The notes below the pieces were generated by a model that saw only the letters and a list, made by a program, of their open reading frames with translations, ran no database searches and was not told where the DNA came from. A stretch of DNA of 64,000 bases from positions 62,001 through 126,000 of the forward strand of contig NW_005178445.1 of NCBI RefSeq assembly GCF_000341285.1. Direction: 5' to 3'. Source of the stretch: Galdieria sulphuraria (lineage: Eukaryota > Rhodophyta > Bangiophyceae > Galdieriales > Galdieriaceae). The number at the start of each line of letters is the position of its first letter. The first letter of the stretch is position 1. Of the stretch, positions 9,968-19,801 are shown one piece after another. The position numbers and the translations under genes are program-made.

Positions 9968-11428
9968 ATGCAATTGTTTCTCTCTTGTCTTGTTCCTCCT
10001 CCAGTGAAGAACAAGGCCCATGACTCAACTTGTCGAAAGCAACTTTCAAAGTTACGTCCATGTCCAAACAAGTATCACTTAGTTATGAACCATGTACAAG
10101 GAGGAACCCACAAAAGAAAAGTTGCTTTGGTTTCGTTGGGCTGTCCGAAAAACACAGTTGATGCAGAAGTGTTATTAGGAAACTTGAAAAGGAAAGGCTT
10201 CCAAATTGTTGAGAAAATGGAAAAAGCAGACGCTGTGATTATCAATACTTGTGGTTTCATAGAGGATGCTAAGAGAGAGTCTTTGAGTTTTATTTTCCAG
10301 GCGTTGGATTGGAAAAAGAAACACCTGAAAGGAGTTATTGTAACAGGCTGTTTGGCACAACGATACGCTGAAGAATTGGCTGCACAAATACCACAAGTTG
10401 ACGCAGTCGTAGGGTTTGAAAGTTATGCTAATGTAGCTCAAACGTTGAACCAAATATTCTCCCAACAAGAAGCTAGTCGTGTTCAAGTGGGAAAAGCTAC
10501 CGTTCCTTTTCAGACAGAATACATTCGTCACCCATTAACACCCAAACATAGTGCCTATTTAAGGGTAGCAGAAGGTTGCAATCATGAATGCTCTTTTTGT
10601 AGTATTCCGAGTTTTCGAGGAAGATTTCGCTCAAAACCTTTTCAAAGTGTCATAGAGGAAGCAAAGATGTTGGTTGAAGGAGGGGTTTGTGAACTCAATA
10701 TCATTGCTGAAGATACCAATCAGTACGGTATGGACTTTGGTAATCAAGACCAAAGGAGATTGGCTGATCTTTTATATGAATTGGCCAACCTATCTTCATT
10801 GAAATGGATTCGTCTGTTGTATTGTTATCCTTCTTATTTTTCACCAGCTCTCATACGAGCTATAGCAGAAATTCCTCAAGTAGTGAAGTATATCGATATT
10901 CCTCTGCAACATGCATCCGATGGAATTCTAACAAGAATGAATAGACCCAACAGTCAATATACTCGTCAACTTTTATATCAATTGAAGCAGAATATTCCAG
11001 AATTATGTTTAAGAAGTACTTTTATTTGTGGGTTTCCAGGAGAAACGGAAAAAGATCATCAGGAACTGGTTAGGTTTATTAAGGAGTTGGGATTTTCTCG
11101 AGCTGGATTCTTTACTTATAGTTTGGAAGAAAATACTAGTGCTTATTCCATGGATGGTCATGTTCCTGATGAAGTAAAGCAAGCCAGAAAGGATGAGTTG
11201 GTTTCCTTACAGCAGTCCATTCAGGAATCATTTGCTATGAAATGGGTTGGAAAGAAGATAAATGTGCTCATCGACAAAGTGGAACAGGGATATTCTAAAG
11301 GACGAGCTTATTTTGATGCACCTGAGATTGATGGAGTTGTTTATGTTTTACAGCAACTATCACCTGGAAGAATATATTCAATAGAAATATTAGGAACGAA
11401 TGGTTGGGATTTATATGGACACAAGTAA
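9968..11428 (+). CDS. RimO-type ribosomal protein uS12 methylthiotransferase, organelle-targeted
   Basis: A 486-residue intronless protein. A ~50-residue basic, Ser/Pro/Leu-containing N-terminus, a likely transit peptide, precedes the RimO hallmark VALVSLGCPKNTVDAEVLL. The MTTase domain carries the further Cys residues NTCGFIEDA and VTGCLAQRY. The radical-SAM Cys triplet is CNHECSFC, and a TRAM domain ends the protein. The SLGCPKN(x)VD motif separates RimO from the related tRNA enzymes MiaB and CDKAL1. Bacterial RimO methylthiolates an Asp of uS12; here the substrate is presumably the plastid or mitochondrial uS12. Endosymbiotic or later bacterial origin is inferred. Confidence 0.88.
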   Translation: MQLFLSCLVPPPVKNKAHDSTCRKQLSKLRPCPNKYHLVMNHVQGGTHKRKVALVSLGCPKNTVDAEVLLGNLKRKGFQIVEKMEKADAVIINTCGFIEDAKRESLSFIFQALDWKKKHLKGVIVTGCLAQRYAEELAAQIPQVDAVVGFESYANVAQTLNQIFSQQEASRVQVGKATVPFQTEYIRHPLTPKHSAYLRVAEGCNHECSFCSIPSFRGRFRSKPFQSVIEEAKMLVEGGVCELNIIAEDTNQYGMDFGNQDQRRLADLLYELANLSSLKWIRLLYCYPSYFSPALIRAIAEIPQVVKYIDIPLQHASDGILTRMNRPNSQYTRQLLYQLKQNIPELCLRSTFICGFPGETEKDHQELVRFIKELGFSRAGFFTYSLEENTSAYSMDGHVPDEVKQARKDELVSLQQSIQESFAMKWVGKKINVLIDKVEQGYSKGRAYFDAPEIDGVVYVLQQLSPGRIYSIEILGTNGWDLYGHK

Positions 11429-11484
11429 GTACCATAGTCTGTCAACAATAAATGGTAACAAGTTAACAATACTCAAACTTATTG

Positions 11485-11540
11485 CTCTCTCTCTCTCTCT
11501 CTCAAACACACACACATACACACAATGCACACAATACACA
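11485..11540. repeat. (CT)n then (CA)n microsatellite
   Basis: About 19 nt of pure CT dinucleotide followed by an imperfect CA-rich run, in the gap after the RimO gene where the next gene converges. Low-complexity; no coding sense. Confidence 0.9.
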
Positions 11541-11599
11541 GCAGAATCTCTCTCTTAGTGATCCAATCGCAACGACAAGACAATAATATGAAGTGATTT

Positions 11600-12578
11600 C
11601 TATTCCTTCTCCTTCTCATCGGCTTGTAAGGAAAACAAATCGTCAAAAATATTCGAGAAATTTTTTACGAAATGATTGGCTTCGATGTCATCTGTCGATT
11701 GTTCAAGAACGGAAGAAGTACTATCATCATATAAAGGGAATGTCATGAAGGAATCATCCAAAGGGGAGTCACTAAGTAAAGAAATAGTTTGAAAATGATT
11801 ATCAACCATATTGGATTCCATTTGAGAATGTTCCTTTTCACTACAAGGACCAACTGAACAAGAAGATTGATGCAGTGAGTGAAAGGAATCGCTCTTATCC
11901 CATTGTTTACAAGTATGAGAATTCATATCTACTCGTCCTTGTTGAAACAACAATGCCATTTCATTTTCACCTGAGACACTATGGGATGCCTTTTGTTCTA
12001 TAGCAGTTTGTAAAGTTGATGACTTTTGGTCTCGACTAGAACAAGGCCAACGATTGACTCTTTCCAATAACCGCTTTCCAGCATCTTGAAATGTTGTCTC
12101 TAAAGGAAACGATAAGGACTTGAAATTCTTTCCTTTACGAAATGATCTACAACGTCCTGTCTTATAGGGACTTGACCCTTTTTCCATGTTACTGGAACGT
12201 TTCTGATGCCAAAGGCTGCCATGTTGATCCCATATATGGGTATGATGACTACATCTCTTGCAGATTCTATGAGTTACTGCATTTGTACTTTCATGCTTCA
12301 ACACTTCTTGTACAGAACTACCAACAGAGCTTTTTTTGGAAGATTCCACATTACTTCTATGAATGAAAGATGGTCATCCCTCTTTGTAGTTTACATATAT
12401 CTCTCTCTATTTACCTGCAGGATGTACACAACGAAAAGTCTTGAGGTTCATTTATTTCTTCTTTTGGTTCCGAAAATGGATGTCCAAATAGACGATGTTC
12501 TTTTTCGAAAACAATAGCGGTATGATAGTATCCATTATCATGTAGGAACTGATACAACGAGTGAAAGTCGGCAAACAT
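11600..12578 (-). CDS. LisH-like motif protein, unknown function
   Basis: Two exons join across a ~60-nt intron near 12355-12415, keeping the frame from CTSC to RSNVESS. From the chosen ATG the protein is about 305 residues. The first ~30 residues (HSLYQFLHDNGYYHTAIVFE) fit the LisH dimerisation motif, with its Leu, Asn-Gly-Tyr and Thr-Ala positions. The rest is Ser/His/Asp-rich with no fold I recognise and an acidic end (FSNIFDDLFSLQADEKEKE). LisH proteins act in microtubule, ubiquitin-ligase and transcription complexes, but nothing here says which. The upstream frame is open for ~40 codons, so a longer N-terminus is possible. Confidence 0.5.
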
Positions 12579-12703
12579 GGCTTTCAAGAAATCCTTGTGA
12601 GAACGCAACGGCCAATGGGAATACTTGAAAGATATGACGTGTCCCAGTCGACTGATAACCAAACTGGGGATGGGAAATCTTGCTGACAAAAAGAGCAATT
12701 TCT

Positions 12704-12724
12704 ATATAAATATATATATATATG
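12704..12724. repeat. (TA)n microsatellite
   Basis: A short TA dinucleotide tract between the LisH-like gene and the 3' end of the uL22 gene. Confidence 0.85.
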
Positions 12725-12762
12725 AATACCGAGGAAATGAATTGTACCATTCTTTTATATAT

Positions 12763-13427
12763 TTAGATACTACCACTGCTAGTCAATGCTTGACGTCGTA
12801 CTCCTCTAGTACCTTTCTTTCCACTGGCTACAACGGAAGTTTTACTACGAGGTACTTTTTCCTAGTTAAAAGTCAAAAACTGCACTACCTTCCTCCTCTA
12901 CTTACTGCTACACTCACCTCTTTCTCGGTCAAAAATATTTCAATGTGACAAGGATGAGACATGAACGGATTGACTCTACCATGAGCACGATAAGTTCTTC
13001 TTCTACCTTTGATAGCCTGATTCACTTGAAGATGGGAGATATAAAGCGCATCAACATTCAATCCTTTCACTTCCGCATTAGACTCTGCATTTTTCAACAA
13101 GTCCAAAAACACCAAAGCACTCTTCTTAGGCCATCTTCCGTTAGGAAATCCGTGTTGTTTAGCTTGAGCTTTTCTGCCAACACCATAACGATATCGTACA
13201 AAGGGAACTATCTCTTTCTTTTCGATCACATTTTTCAAATAAGTCTTTGCTCTTTGTAAACTCATGCCCTTTAACGCACGTCCCGTCTCTCGTGTGTTTT
13301 TAAAGTGCACTCGAATATCGGAAGCACGCGCTTTGCAAGCTTTGAAAAAGTAAATAGAACACAACAAAGGATCCGGAAAACACTTACTTTTAGTAGGATT
13401 ATCTGGTTGCTTTGAATATCTGGTCAT
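12763..13427 (-). CDS. RPL17: Cytosolic 60S ribosomal protein uL22 (L17)
   Basis: Three exons. Exon 1 encodes [13 protein letters not shown] and splices to [18 protein letters not shown], reproducing the conserved eukaryotic N-terminus. The body contains [16 protein letters not shown] and [19 protein letters not shown], lining the peptide exit tunnel. The last exon adds a basic tail ([20 protein letters not shown]) after EKE. The minus-strand frame upstream of this ATG is open but reads as leader rather than protein. Introns of about 50-60 nt lie near 12857-12915 and 13341-13395. Confidence 0.94.
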
Positions 13428-13766
13428 CGTCCTCTTCTTAACAATCCTCCTCTCAAAATCCTTACTACAAAAAGACCAACGACGGCGAAATGGAAAAGAG
13501 AAAGGAAGGGAAATGAGGGTGCTTATGATCCAAGCTGAAAAACTTGAAAACCATACACAACGAAACAAGTAAACAAAGTGCAATATTGCGTACAAAACAA
13601 TAAAGTTTATACTGCTCAAAAAAAAGAGGTTTTCTTTAGGAATTCACTAGAATCACTTTTGAGTTGGAGATCTTTTCTTCTCGGCCCTTCTTCCTGTCGC
13701 ATTCTTTTCTTCCTAATCCATTCCTACGTACTTGTGGCTTTTGTGTCTTTTCCATAAAATAGACTC

Positions 13767-15068
13767 ATGGCTGAAAATACTCATACTGCTAACGGTTATA
13801 CCAAAATAGAGTGGCCAATGAGTGCTGCTCTAGATACCAACGAAGAAAGAAATATAGCCAATGGCCCCTTTTGTAGTGATATTACCACCAGAAACAATGT
13901 TGCTAGGTCCCAACGTACTCAACAATATATACGTCACACTTGTGAACCACAATATTATTCGGACTATTTACAGTTGGACAACCTACTGTCTTGTCAAGCT
14001 CCTGTTACAGAACGTGCGGATGACAAAGCACACGACGAAACACTGTTTATCATAGTCCATCAAGTATTTGAACTGTGGTTTAAGCAAATATTGATCGAAC
14101 TCGACTCCATCATCGAAATACTATCTTCTATAGAAGTATTCTGTGATAAACGACTGGCACTCGTACTTCATCGACTGAACCGAATAAAGGAAATAGAAGA
14201 CGTCATGATTAGACAAATAGAAGTTATCCAAACCATCACACCACAAGAATTTCTGGACTTTAGAGACTATTTGTTTCCTGCTTCTGGCTTTCAAAGTTTT
14301 CAGTTCCGTTTATTTGAAGAAAAATTGGGGATCAGGAATCAGATGAGACCCAATGAAGGATGGTTCAACTCTCTACGAGATGAACATAAGCAAATGATTC
14401 ACGAAGCAGAACGAGCGCCTTGTCTTTTTGAAGTGGTTGAAAAATGGTTACAGTTGCTACCTTTTAGAGAATTCCGTGGATATAATTTTTCGCAAAGTTA
14501 TAAAGAAGCAACTGATAGAATGTTACAAGTGGATGAGTCCATCATTGAGCAACATTATGAAGGAGAAGATAAGGAAAAGGCATTGAGAGAATTGGAACGT
14601 ACAAAAAAGGCATTCCAAAGTGCTTATGATAGAGCAACTCATGAGCATTTGATACAAAGTGGTCAGCGAAGATTAGGTTTTAGGGCAACTGGTGCAGCTC
14701 TGTTGATCATGTTGTATGAAGATGAGCCCATGTTGCATACTCCTGCCTTGATTCTTCGAGCAGTTGTCGATGTAGAAGACAAGCTCAATCTTTGGCGTTA
14801 TAGACATGCACAAATGGTTCGCAGAATGATTGGTGGAAAAGTAGGAACAGGAGGTTCTGTAGGACATGCTTATCTTCGTTCTACTGTGGATCGATATCGA
14901 GTATTTGGAGACCTTGCCAATGTTTCTACTTTGTTGATTCCTCGTCGTTTATTGCCAGAGTTACCATCAGAACTTCGAGAACAACTTACTTACTACCATC
15001 GAATGGAAAAACTAGATAGGACATTTTTTGATAGAGGTGGGAGTGGTGAGTCTTTGGATGACTTGTAA
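13767..15068 (+). CDS. Tryptophan 2,3-dioxygenase (kynurenine pathway)
   Basis: A 433-residue intronless haem protein, somewhat longer than animal TDO because of a ~55-residue leader. Diagnostic segments are YSDYLQLDNLLSCQ, HDETLFIIVHQVFELWFKQ (substrate-pocket His), FRDYLFPASGFQSFQFR, and WRYRHAQMVRRMIG followed by GTGGSVG, where the His of YRHAQ aligns with the proximal haem ligand. It opens the indole ring of tryptophan to N-formylkynurenine, for degradation or NAD synthesis. No strong targeting signal is visible. Phenylalanine hydroxylase and an amino-acid permease follow on the other strand. Confidence 0.95.
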   Translation: MAENTHTANGYTKIEWPMSAALDTNEERNIANGPFCSDITTRNNVARSQRTQQYIRHTCEPQYYSDYLQLDNLLSCQAPVTERADDKAHDETLFIIVHQVFELWFKQILIELDSIIEILSSIEVFCDKRLALVLHRLNRIKEIEDVMIRQIEVIQTITPQEFLDFRDYLFPASGFQSFQFRLFEEKLGIRNQMRPNEGWFNSLRDEHKQMIHEAERAPCLFEVVEKWLQLLPFREFRGYNFSQSYKEATDRMLQVDESIIEQHYEGEDKEKALRELERTKKAFQSAYDRATHEHLIQSGQRRLGFRATGAALLIMLYEDEPMLHTPALILRAVVDVEDKLNLWRYRHAQMVRRMIGGKVGTGGSVGHAYLRSTVDRYRVFGDLANVSTLLIPRRLLPELPSELREQLTYYHRMEKLDRTFFDRGGSGESLDDL

Positions 15069-15308
15069 GATGTTGTCTTTTCTCAGTTCATTCTGTCTTT
15101 TAAAGCTGTAGTTGATTGGTATAAGAAATTCTTCACCGAAAATACACCGCATCCACTCGTTTATATTCACTACTTTGAATTCTCTTTTGGGTCATCACTA
15201 TGTAGGTACAAAAAAAAAGGATAGTCATCCAAGTTGTTATTCACTATTTTCCTTATGCACCGATGACTGGGTATCAAGACTAAAACCACCACTCACTATT
15301 CCAAGTCC

Positions 15309-15642
15309 CTATACAACAACTTTCACATCTCTATCTCTTTCAAAAGAAACTTGTATCACCGTCGATCCGTGCAACTTGTTTTGTACGAGTTGCATCCATC
15401 TTCTAGGCAGTCGAAACAAATATCTATTTTCACTGTGGGTAAAGATGAAAAAGACACAAACGAACCACTTACTGTACTTGGTCTCTAACTCGCTTTCTCG
15501 TGGGTTCATTTTTTATGAGACGTCGGTTACATTCCATAAGACGACGATATAGACGTGGAAATCCATATGTTTTGGCTACCACAAATATGGAAACCTTCTT
15601 CAACAACGATAACAAAATAAGTTTACCAATCACGTTGACCAT
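15309..15642 (-). CDS. Small spliced membrane-associated protein, unknown
   Basis: Exon 15473-15642 starts with ATG and encodes a hydrophobic segment (LILLSLLKKVSIFVVAKTYG) and then GFPRLYRRLMECNRRL, an LYR-like basic helix. It splices across a 49-nt intron (15424-15472; an in-frame 40-nt alternative exists) to YLFRLPRRWMQLVQNKLHG and ends at TAG. The product is about 94 residues: one possible membrane anchor and a basic helix. The LYR tripeptide invites comparison with mitochondrial LYR proteins but the position after a hydrophobic helix is unusual, so I leave it unnamed. It lies between two convergently transcribed catabolic genes. Confidence 0.5.
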
Positions 15643-15695
15643 GACACTTTCATGAATCTTTTTCCATTTTGTGAAATGAAAGAAACAATACCACT

Positions 15696-17237
15696 TTATG
15701 AAGCATGACCAACTCTTGTCTCTAATCTTCTAAGTGCTTCGGTAACGAGTGAACATGATTGTTTCGTTTGACCTGCTATTTTCATAATTTTTTGAATCGA
15801 GTCAATTATTTCGATAGTTTGAGAATAGGGATTGTACCAAACTGAAAATGGTCTTGATATTGTTTCAGCAAACTTGAGAAACTTATCAGTTGCTGAAGAA
15901 AAGCTATCTGCCACAAAGTATACTGGTTGATATTGAGTAATAGGATAAGGTTGTTGAGAGGCAACAAATGGGTCCCAAGGCAATAACTGTGGTTCATTAC
16001 CCAGAGCATATTGTAACTCACCAAATGATGACAGCAAACCAGCTCCGTATGCTTTCACTTGTCCATCTTCCTTCAACAAACCAAATTCTACTGAAAACCA
16101 ATAACATCTTGCCAAACGATCAATATCCTCATCTGAAGCACCGAGTGATGCCAAACCTATCTGATGAGAGAATTCTGCAAAATCTGGATCAGCCAACATA
16201 GGAGCATGGCCCAATAACTCATGACATACATCCGGTTCTGGAGTATACAACGGCTTTGAATGGTGTCTTATGTATTGTGTCGAATGAAAGACTCGGAATG
16301 CTAAACCATTTAAGAAATCTCGAGGAGACAACAAACCCATCACAGGTCTTAATCGAAAACCTGTGCATTCCCTAAGAAACTCAGAAACATCTTGCAACTG
16401 TGGAATCTGATGAGGAGAATATCCACAGTTCTTTTCCAACAAAGGGAATATATATCGATATTGTTTACAAGCATGCGTAGGATATAACTTGGTTAGTTCC
16501 GTATATACCGTATTCCAAGTCTTCAACTCCTTTTCTGAATAAGTGACATGAGGAAGAGGTTGTCCATAGCCATACTGTTTCGCATTTTCTGTAATCGACT
16601 GTCTCCTCTCTCGATATGCTTTATCATGAAACCCAGGATGGTCGGCATCCAGCTCAGCTCCAAACTATATTATTCATTTGAATAACTCGTTACAACTAAC
16701 AATTGTGCTACTTACTTCTAGAGTTCGAGAAGAAAAGGCATCTAAATCTCTCATCTTTCTAGGAAACCAAGGAATCCCGCTCAAAGTGGACACCTCTCCA
16801 ACACTTTGTGTCATGTCTTCAAATCCCTCACCAAGTACAGTCACTTTAATACCTTGACTGGTCAATTCTTCCACAGCTTTCTTTATTCTATCCACAAGAC
16901 TGCCACTTGTCACTACTGGACTCGTTTCTTCAGAAATATTGACAAAAATATCATAAGAAGCATCTGGCTGTTTCACTTCTGTGGTTGGGCGAGATTCAAT
17001 TCTACTCAAGTTAACTTGGTACTTTCCAAGAACAGCAAGTGGTTGTGTAAGTGAGCCAGGAGTGTTGGGTACTCGAACGACCAAAGATATTCTTCCAAGG
17101 GTGTTGCTGCCTGAAAAACGAGTCGGAGTGTTTGCTTCCACTGAAAGATATCTTTTGGATATTCTGTTGGTTGGTGATAAAAAACGACTTCTCCATGGAT
17201 AAGAATAAAAAAGACTTTTCCACACATTCGACGACAT
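15696..17237 (-). CDS. Phenylalanine 4-hydroxylase (aromatic amino acid hydroxylase)
   Basis: Two exons (16716-17237 and 15696-16664) give about 496 residues. The N-terminal ~40 residues (MSSNVWKSLFYSYPWRSRF, then SKRYLS) look like a mitochondrial or plastid presequence. An ACT regulatory domain follows (GRISLVVRVPNTPGSLTQPL), then the biopterin-type catalytic domain. The iron ligands are PDVCHELLGHAPML (two His) and WFSVEFGLL (Glu). It converts phenylalanine to tyrosine using O2 and a pterin or folate cofactor; plastid homologues in mosses use a folate, so cofactor here is open. The splice keeps SSRTLE-FGAELDADHPGF. The permease gene ends 97 bp upstream on the same strand. Confidence 0.94.
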
Positions 17238-17334
17238 ATTTCACAAGTCAAATAACGTGGAATGTCTATGAGACAAGTTGAATTTCACACAAGTTTTTAT
17301 TTTCAATCATAAAGTATATGTGCATTTCAACATT

Positions 17335-18756
17335 TTAATATTTCCGATGACAACTAAACGGCTTCCCTGAATGTTCTATAGCAACTACCAAACTTCTAAA
17401 AGTGCCATAGCTTCCAAGCGTAAGAATAAGAAAACCAACCACAAAACATAACAAAGGAAGCATCTTTTGATACCAACGTGTTTCATGCCAAAACTCCCAA
17501 AAATAATAAGCACTAGGAACCATAAAAGTTAAAAAGGAGGAGAACAAAGAAGTCATAATTCCAATGAAAGATGAAAAGAAAGGAATGAGACCTGCGACTA
17601 CAAAGGAAGCTCCATAAGTAACTCCAGTCCAGAGGAACCACCATAAACGATTAGCCACGCCAGTATCTTTAAACTTGCGCAAACCTCCAACCAACAAAGG
17701 CTGAAAAGTCCATTGAACTACACGACTTAACACATTACCCGCAATAGTACAAGTAATAGTCACATGAATAACCAAAAATACGTCATTCACATAGTGTATA
17801 GGACCATGTTTGATAACAAGCGTCACAGGGCTTTCCATCTTTCCAGTATGTCCTAAATAATAGTAGGCAACTGCTGCCAATGTCAAATAACAGGCATAAC
17901 TAAAAGTCTGAGAAAGCCACAACGAAATACGAAAGTCATCCACATTTTTCAATTCTGCCATAAACTCAAAATAAATCATATGACCAGTAAAAGCAAATAT
18001 AATATCCATGCTGGCTGTAAGACCTTGATAAAATGAAGTATCTGAAGTCGCATAGGTCTTACCCAAACCGTTACCAATGGAAGGAGACTTTGCACAAACA
18101 ATAACAATAGGTACCAATATGAAAAGAATAGCAATAAGAACTATGTAAGATACCTCAAAAAGACTTCTCGCTTGTCCAGTGATCCAAATCATGGCATAAG
18201 AAATGACAAAAAATACAACAGTACATATATGATACTTATTCAACATATTCTTCCAAGTCAAAGTTGCAGTCAATAAGTCAGATGTCACAAGACCAAAGAA
18301 ATATGAGTAGGCAATAGTTGCAGTGAAATACATTGCAGGCTTTCCCCATAATCTCCTACTCATCGCGGCATAACTCCGAACTGTGGGATATCTCTTAGCC
18401 ATATAATATAAAAAGTATCCCGTGGCCGTAGTAATGAGATAAGCTGAAGTCAATACAAACACTCCACCAACCCAACCAAGTGTTTCAAATGCACTTGGAA
18501 TAGATAAAACACCAACACCAACCATATATCCACACATCAGGAAAAATAACATAAACCAGCCTAACTTTCGGGGTGGAACATATTCCTTATCAGGATCATT
18601 AGGGTCATAGGAAGAAGAACGCCTTCCACTCAAATCAAACGATTCTTTCATAGCTTCCTCAAAGCTCTTCTCGAATGAGGTTCTTCCAGAGTCTATGTCA
18701 TTCTGCTGTTCATCAACGTCAATAGATTCAACCGGTTTGTTCTTGACGTATTCCAT
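17335..18756 (-). CDS. AAAP-family amino acid permease
   Basis: A 473-residue intronless transporter. A ~65-residue acidic and Ser-rich cytosolic N-terminus precedes about eleven hydrophobic helices. The first (LGWFMLFFLMCGYMVGVG) leads into GVLSIPSAFETLGWVGGV, the typical glycine/serine-rich substrate-binding break of AAAP/auxin-permease carriers; DIIFAFTGHMIYFEFMAELK is the conserved mid-protein block. It likely moves neutral or aromatic amino acids with protons across the plasma or vacuole membrane; the substrate cannot be read from sequence. Its position beside phenylalanine hydroxylase and tryptophan dioxygenase suggests aromatic amino acids. Confidence 0.88.
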   Translation of the reverse strand: MEYVKNKPVESIDVDEQQNDIDSGRTSFEKSFEEAMKESFDLSGRRSSSYDPNDPDKEYVPPRKLGWFMLFFLMCGYMVGVGVLSIPSAFETLGWVGGVFVLTSAYLITTATGYFLYYMAKRYPTVRSYAAMSRRLWGKPAMYFTATIAYSYFFGLVTSDLLTATLTWKNMLNKYHICTVVFFVISYAMIWITGQARSLFEVSYIVLIAILFILVPIVIVCAKSPSIGNGLGKTYATSDTSFYQGLTASMDIIFAFTGHMIYFEFMAELKNVDDFRISLWLSQTFSYACYLTLAAVAYYYLGHTGKMESPVTLVIKHGPIHYVNDVFLVIHVTITCTIAGNVLSRVVQWTFQPLLVGGLRKFKDTGVANRLWWFLWTGVTYGASFVVAGLIPFFSSFIGIMTSLFSSFLTFMVPSAYYFWEFWHETRWYQKMLPLLCFVVGFLILTLGSYGTFRSLVVAIEHSGKPFSCHRKY

Positions 18757-19801
18757 TGCTAATCAGAAAAAACTTTGACAACTACAGATTGCCCTTTTCA
18801 ACGACAAATTTAACATGTGACGATGAGCGACTGCTGCTTAAAAAATTGCACTATGCCCTTGGACTACGTTCATCTGACCAATAAGAAGTAATTGAGTGGA
18901 AGCAACGCGTTGGAAGTTGACTCGGCCAATTTCATCGGCAGCTTCCAAGGCCGTTTCATAGGTCCGATGTCAAAGCTAGAATTCTGTCAGATAGAAGAGT
19001 TCCGGAACTTGCTGGAACTCGCTTCCAACATGCGCATTCACGATACTTTTGAAGTTTTCCCTTAAATGCCTCCCTTGTACTTGGAAAATGAAGAATTCAA
19101 GATTCGATAGACAAAAAACCGTGTATGACAATAAGACTTGTGTGTCTGTTTCTCCAAACACCCGATAGTTATTTTTATTTCTGCCGTCTTATGAAACTTG
19201 GGTAACTTCACTGCTTCTATGTGTACGCAAGCCAATTTCTCAAATTCTCTTTTCGACCAGTAACAAAAAATAGGCACACTTCATAAGAAAAGATAGGAAA
19301 TAAAACAAAATGAATGCACTATACAGTTTGGAAAGATATTTCGTAGGGCTAGGTACAACTTGAAGTAACAGCACAACTAGTCTTCCTTGAATGAACATTT
19401 GCTTTGTTAATTTTGAGACACCTAAAGCGTAAAACTGAGTTATTTTTCTTTCATCTCTTCCTCTTTATTTCACTTAAACGACTTGTATTCAATTAGTCAT
19501 TTTGCACCATGTCCAATCTACCTTAATAATCTCTTACAAGTTCTATTCTAGTCCACTACTTTTAAGAGAACGAAGAAGAGGAGAAACTCACTTGTCGAAA
19601 ACTAGCGTCGCTGAACAACAAAATTAAAATAATCCTTACAGCTAACTTGACTGCACATAAATACTTTACAAGACTGTTTAACAGAATTTTCGAGCGGAAT
19701 AAGAGATAGACTTTTGCAATCAGGGGTCCATATACCGTGTGGAACCCAACGGTCAAACTCGCGAACGTCTACAGGACGGATCGTTCAAGGATTTTGTAAA
19801 A
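18757..19801. other. Long intergenic region, no gene recognised
   Basis: About 1.05 kb between the divergent permease and asparaginase genes. The short frames on both strands have no conserved look and no splice pattern I could follow. It is the natural place for both promoters, but I see no distinct TATA box or repeat. Confidence 0.5.

Noticed and set aside
15112-15552. 146-codon plus-strand frame
   Set aside because: Antisense to the small spliced minus-strand gene; its composition looks like a shadow of that gene.
18976-19277. Short minus-strand frames in the permease/asparaginase gap
   Set aside because: No conserved motifs, splice pattern or good start.
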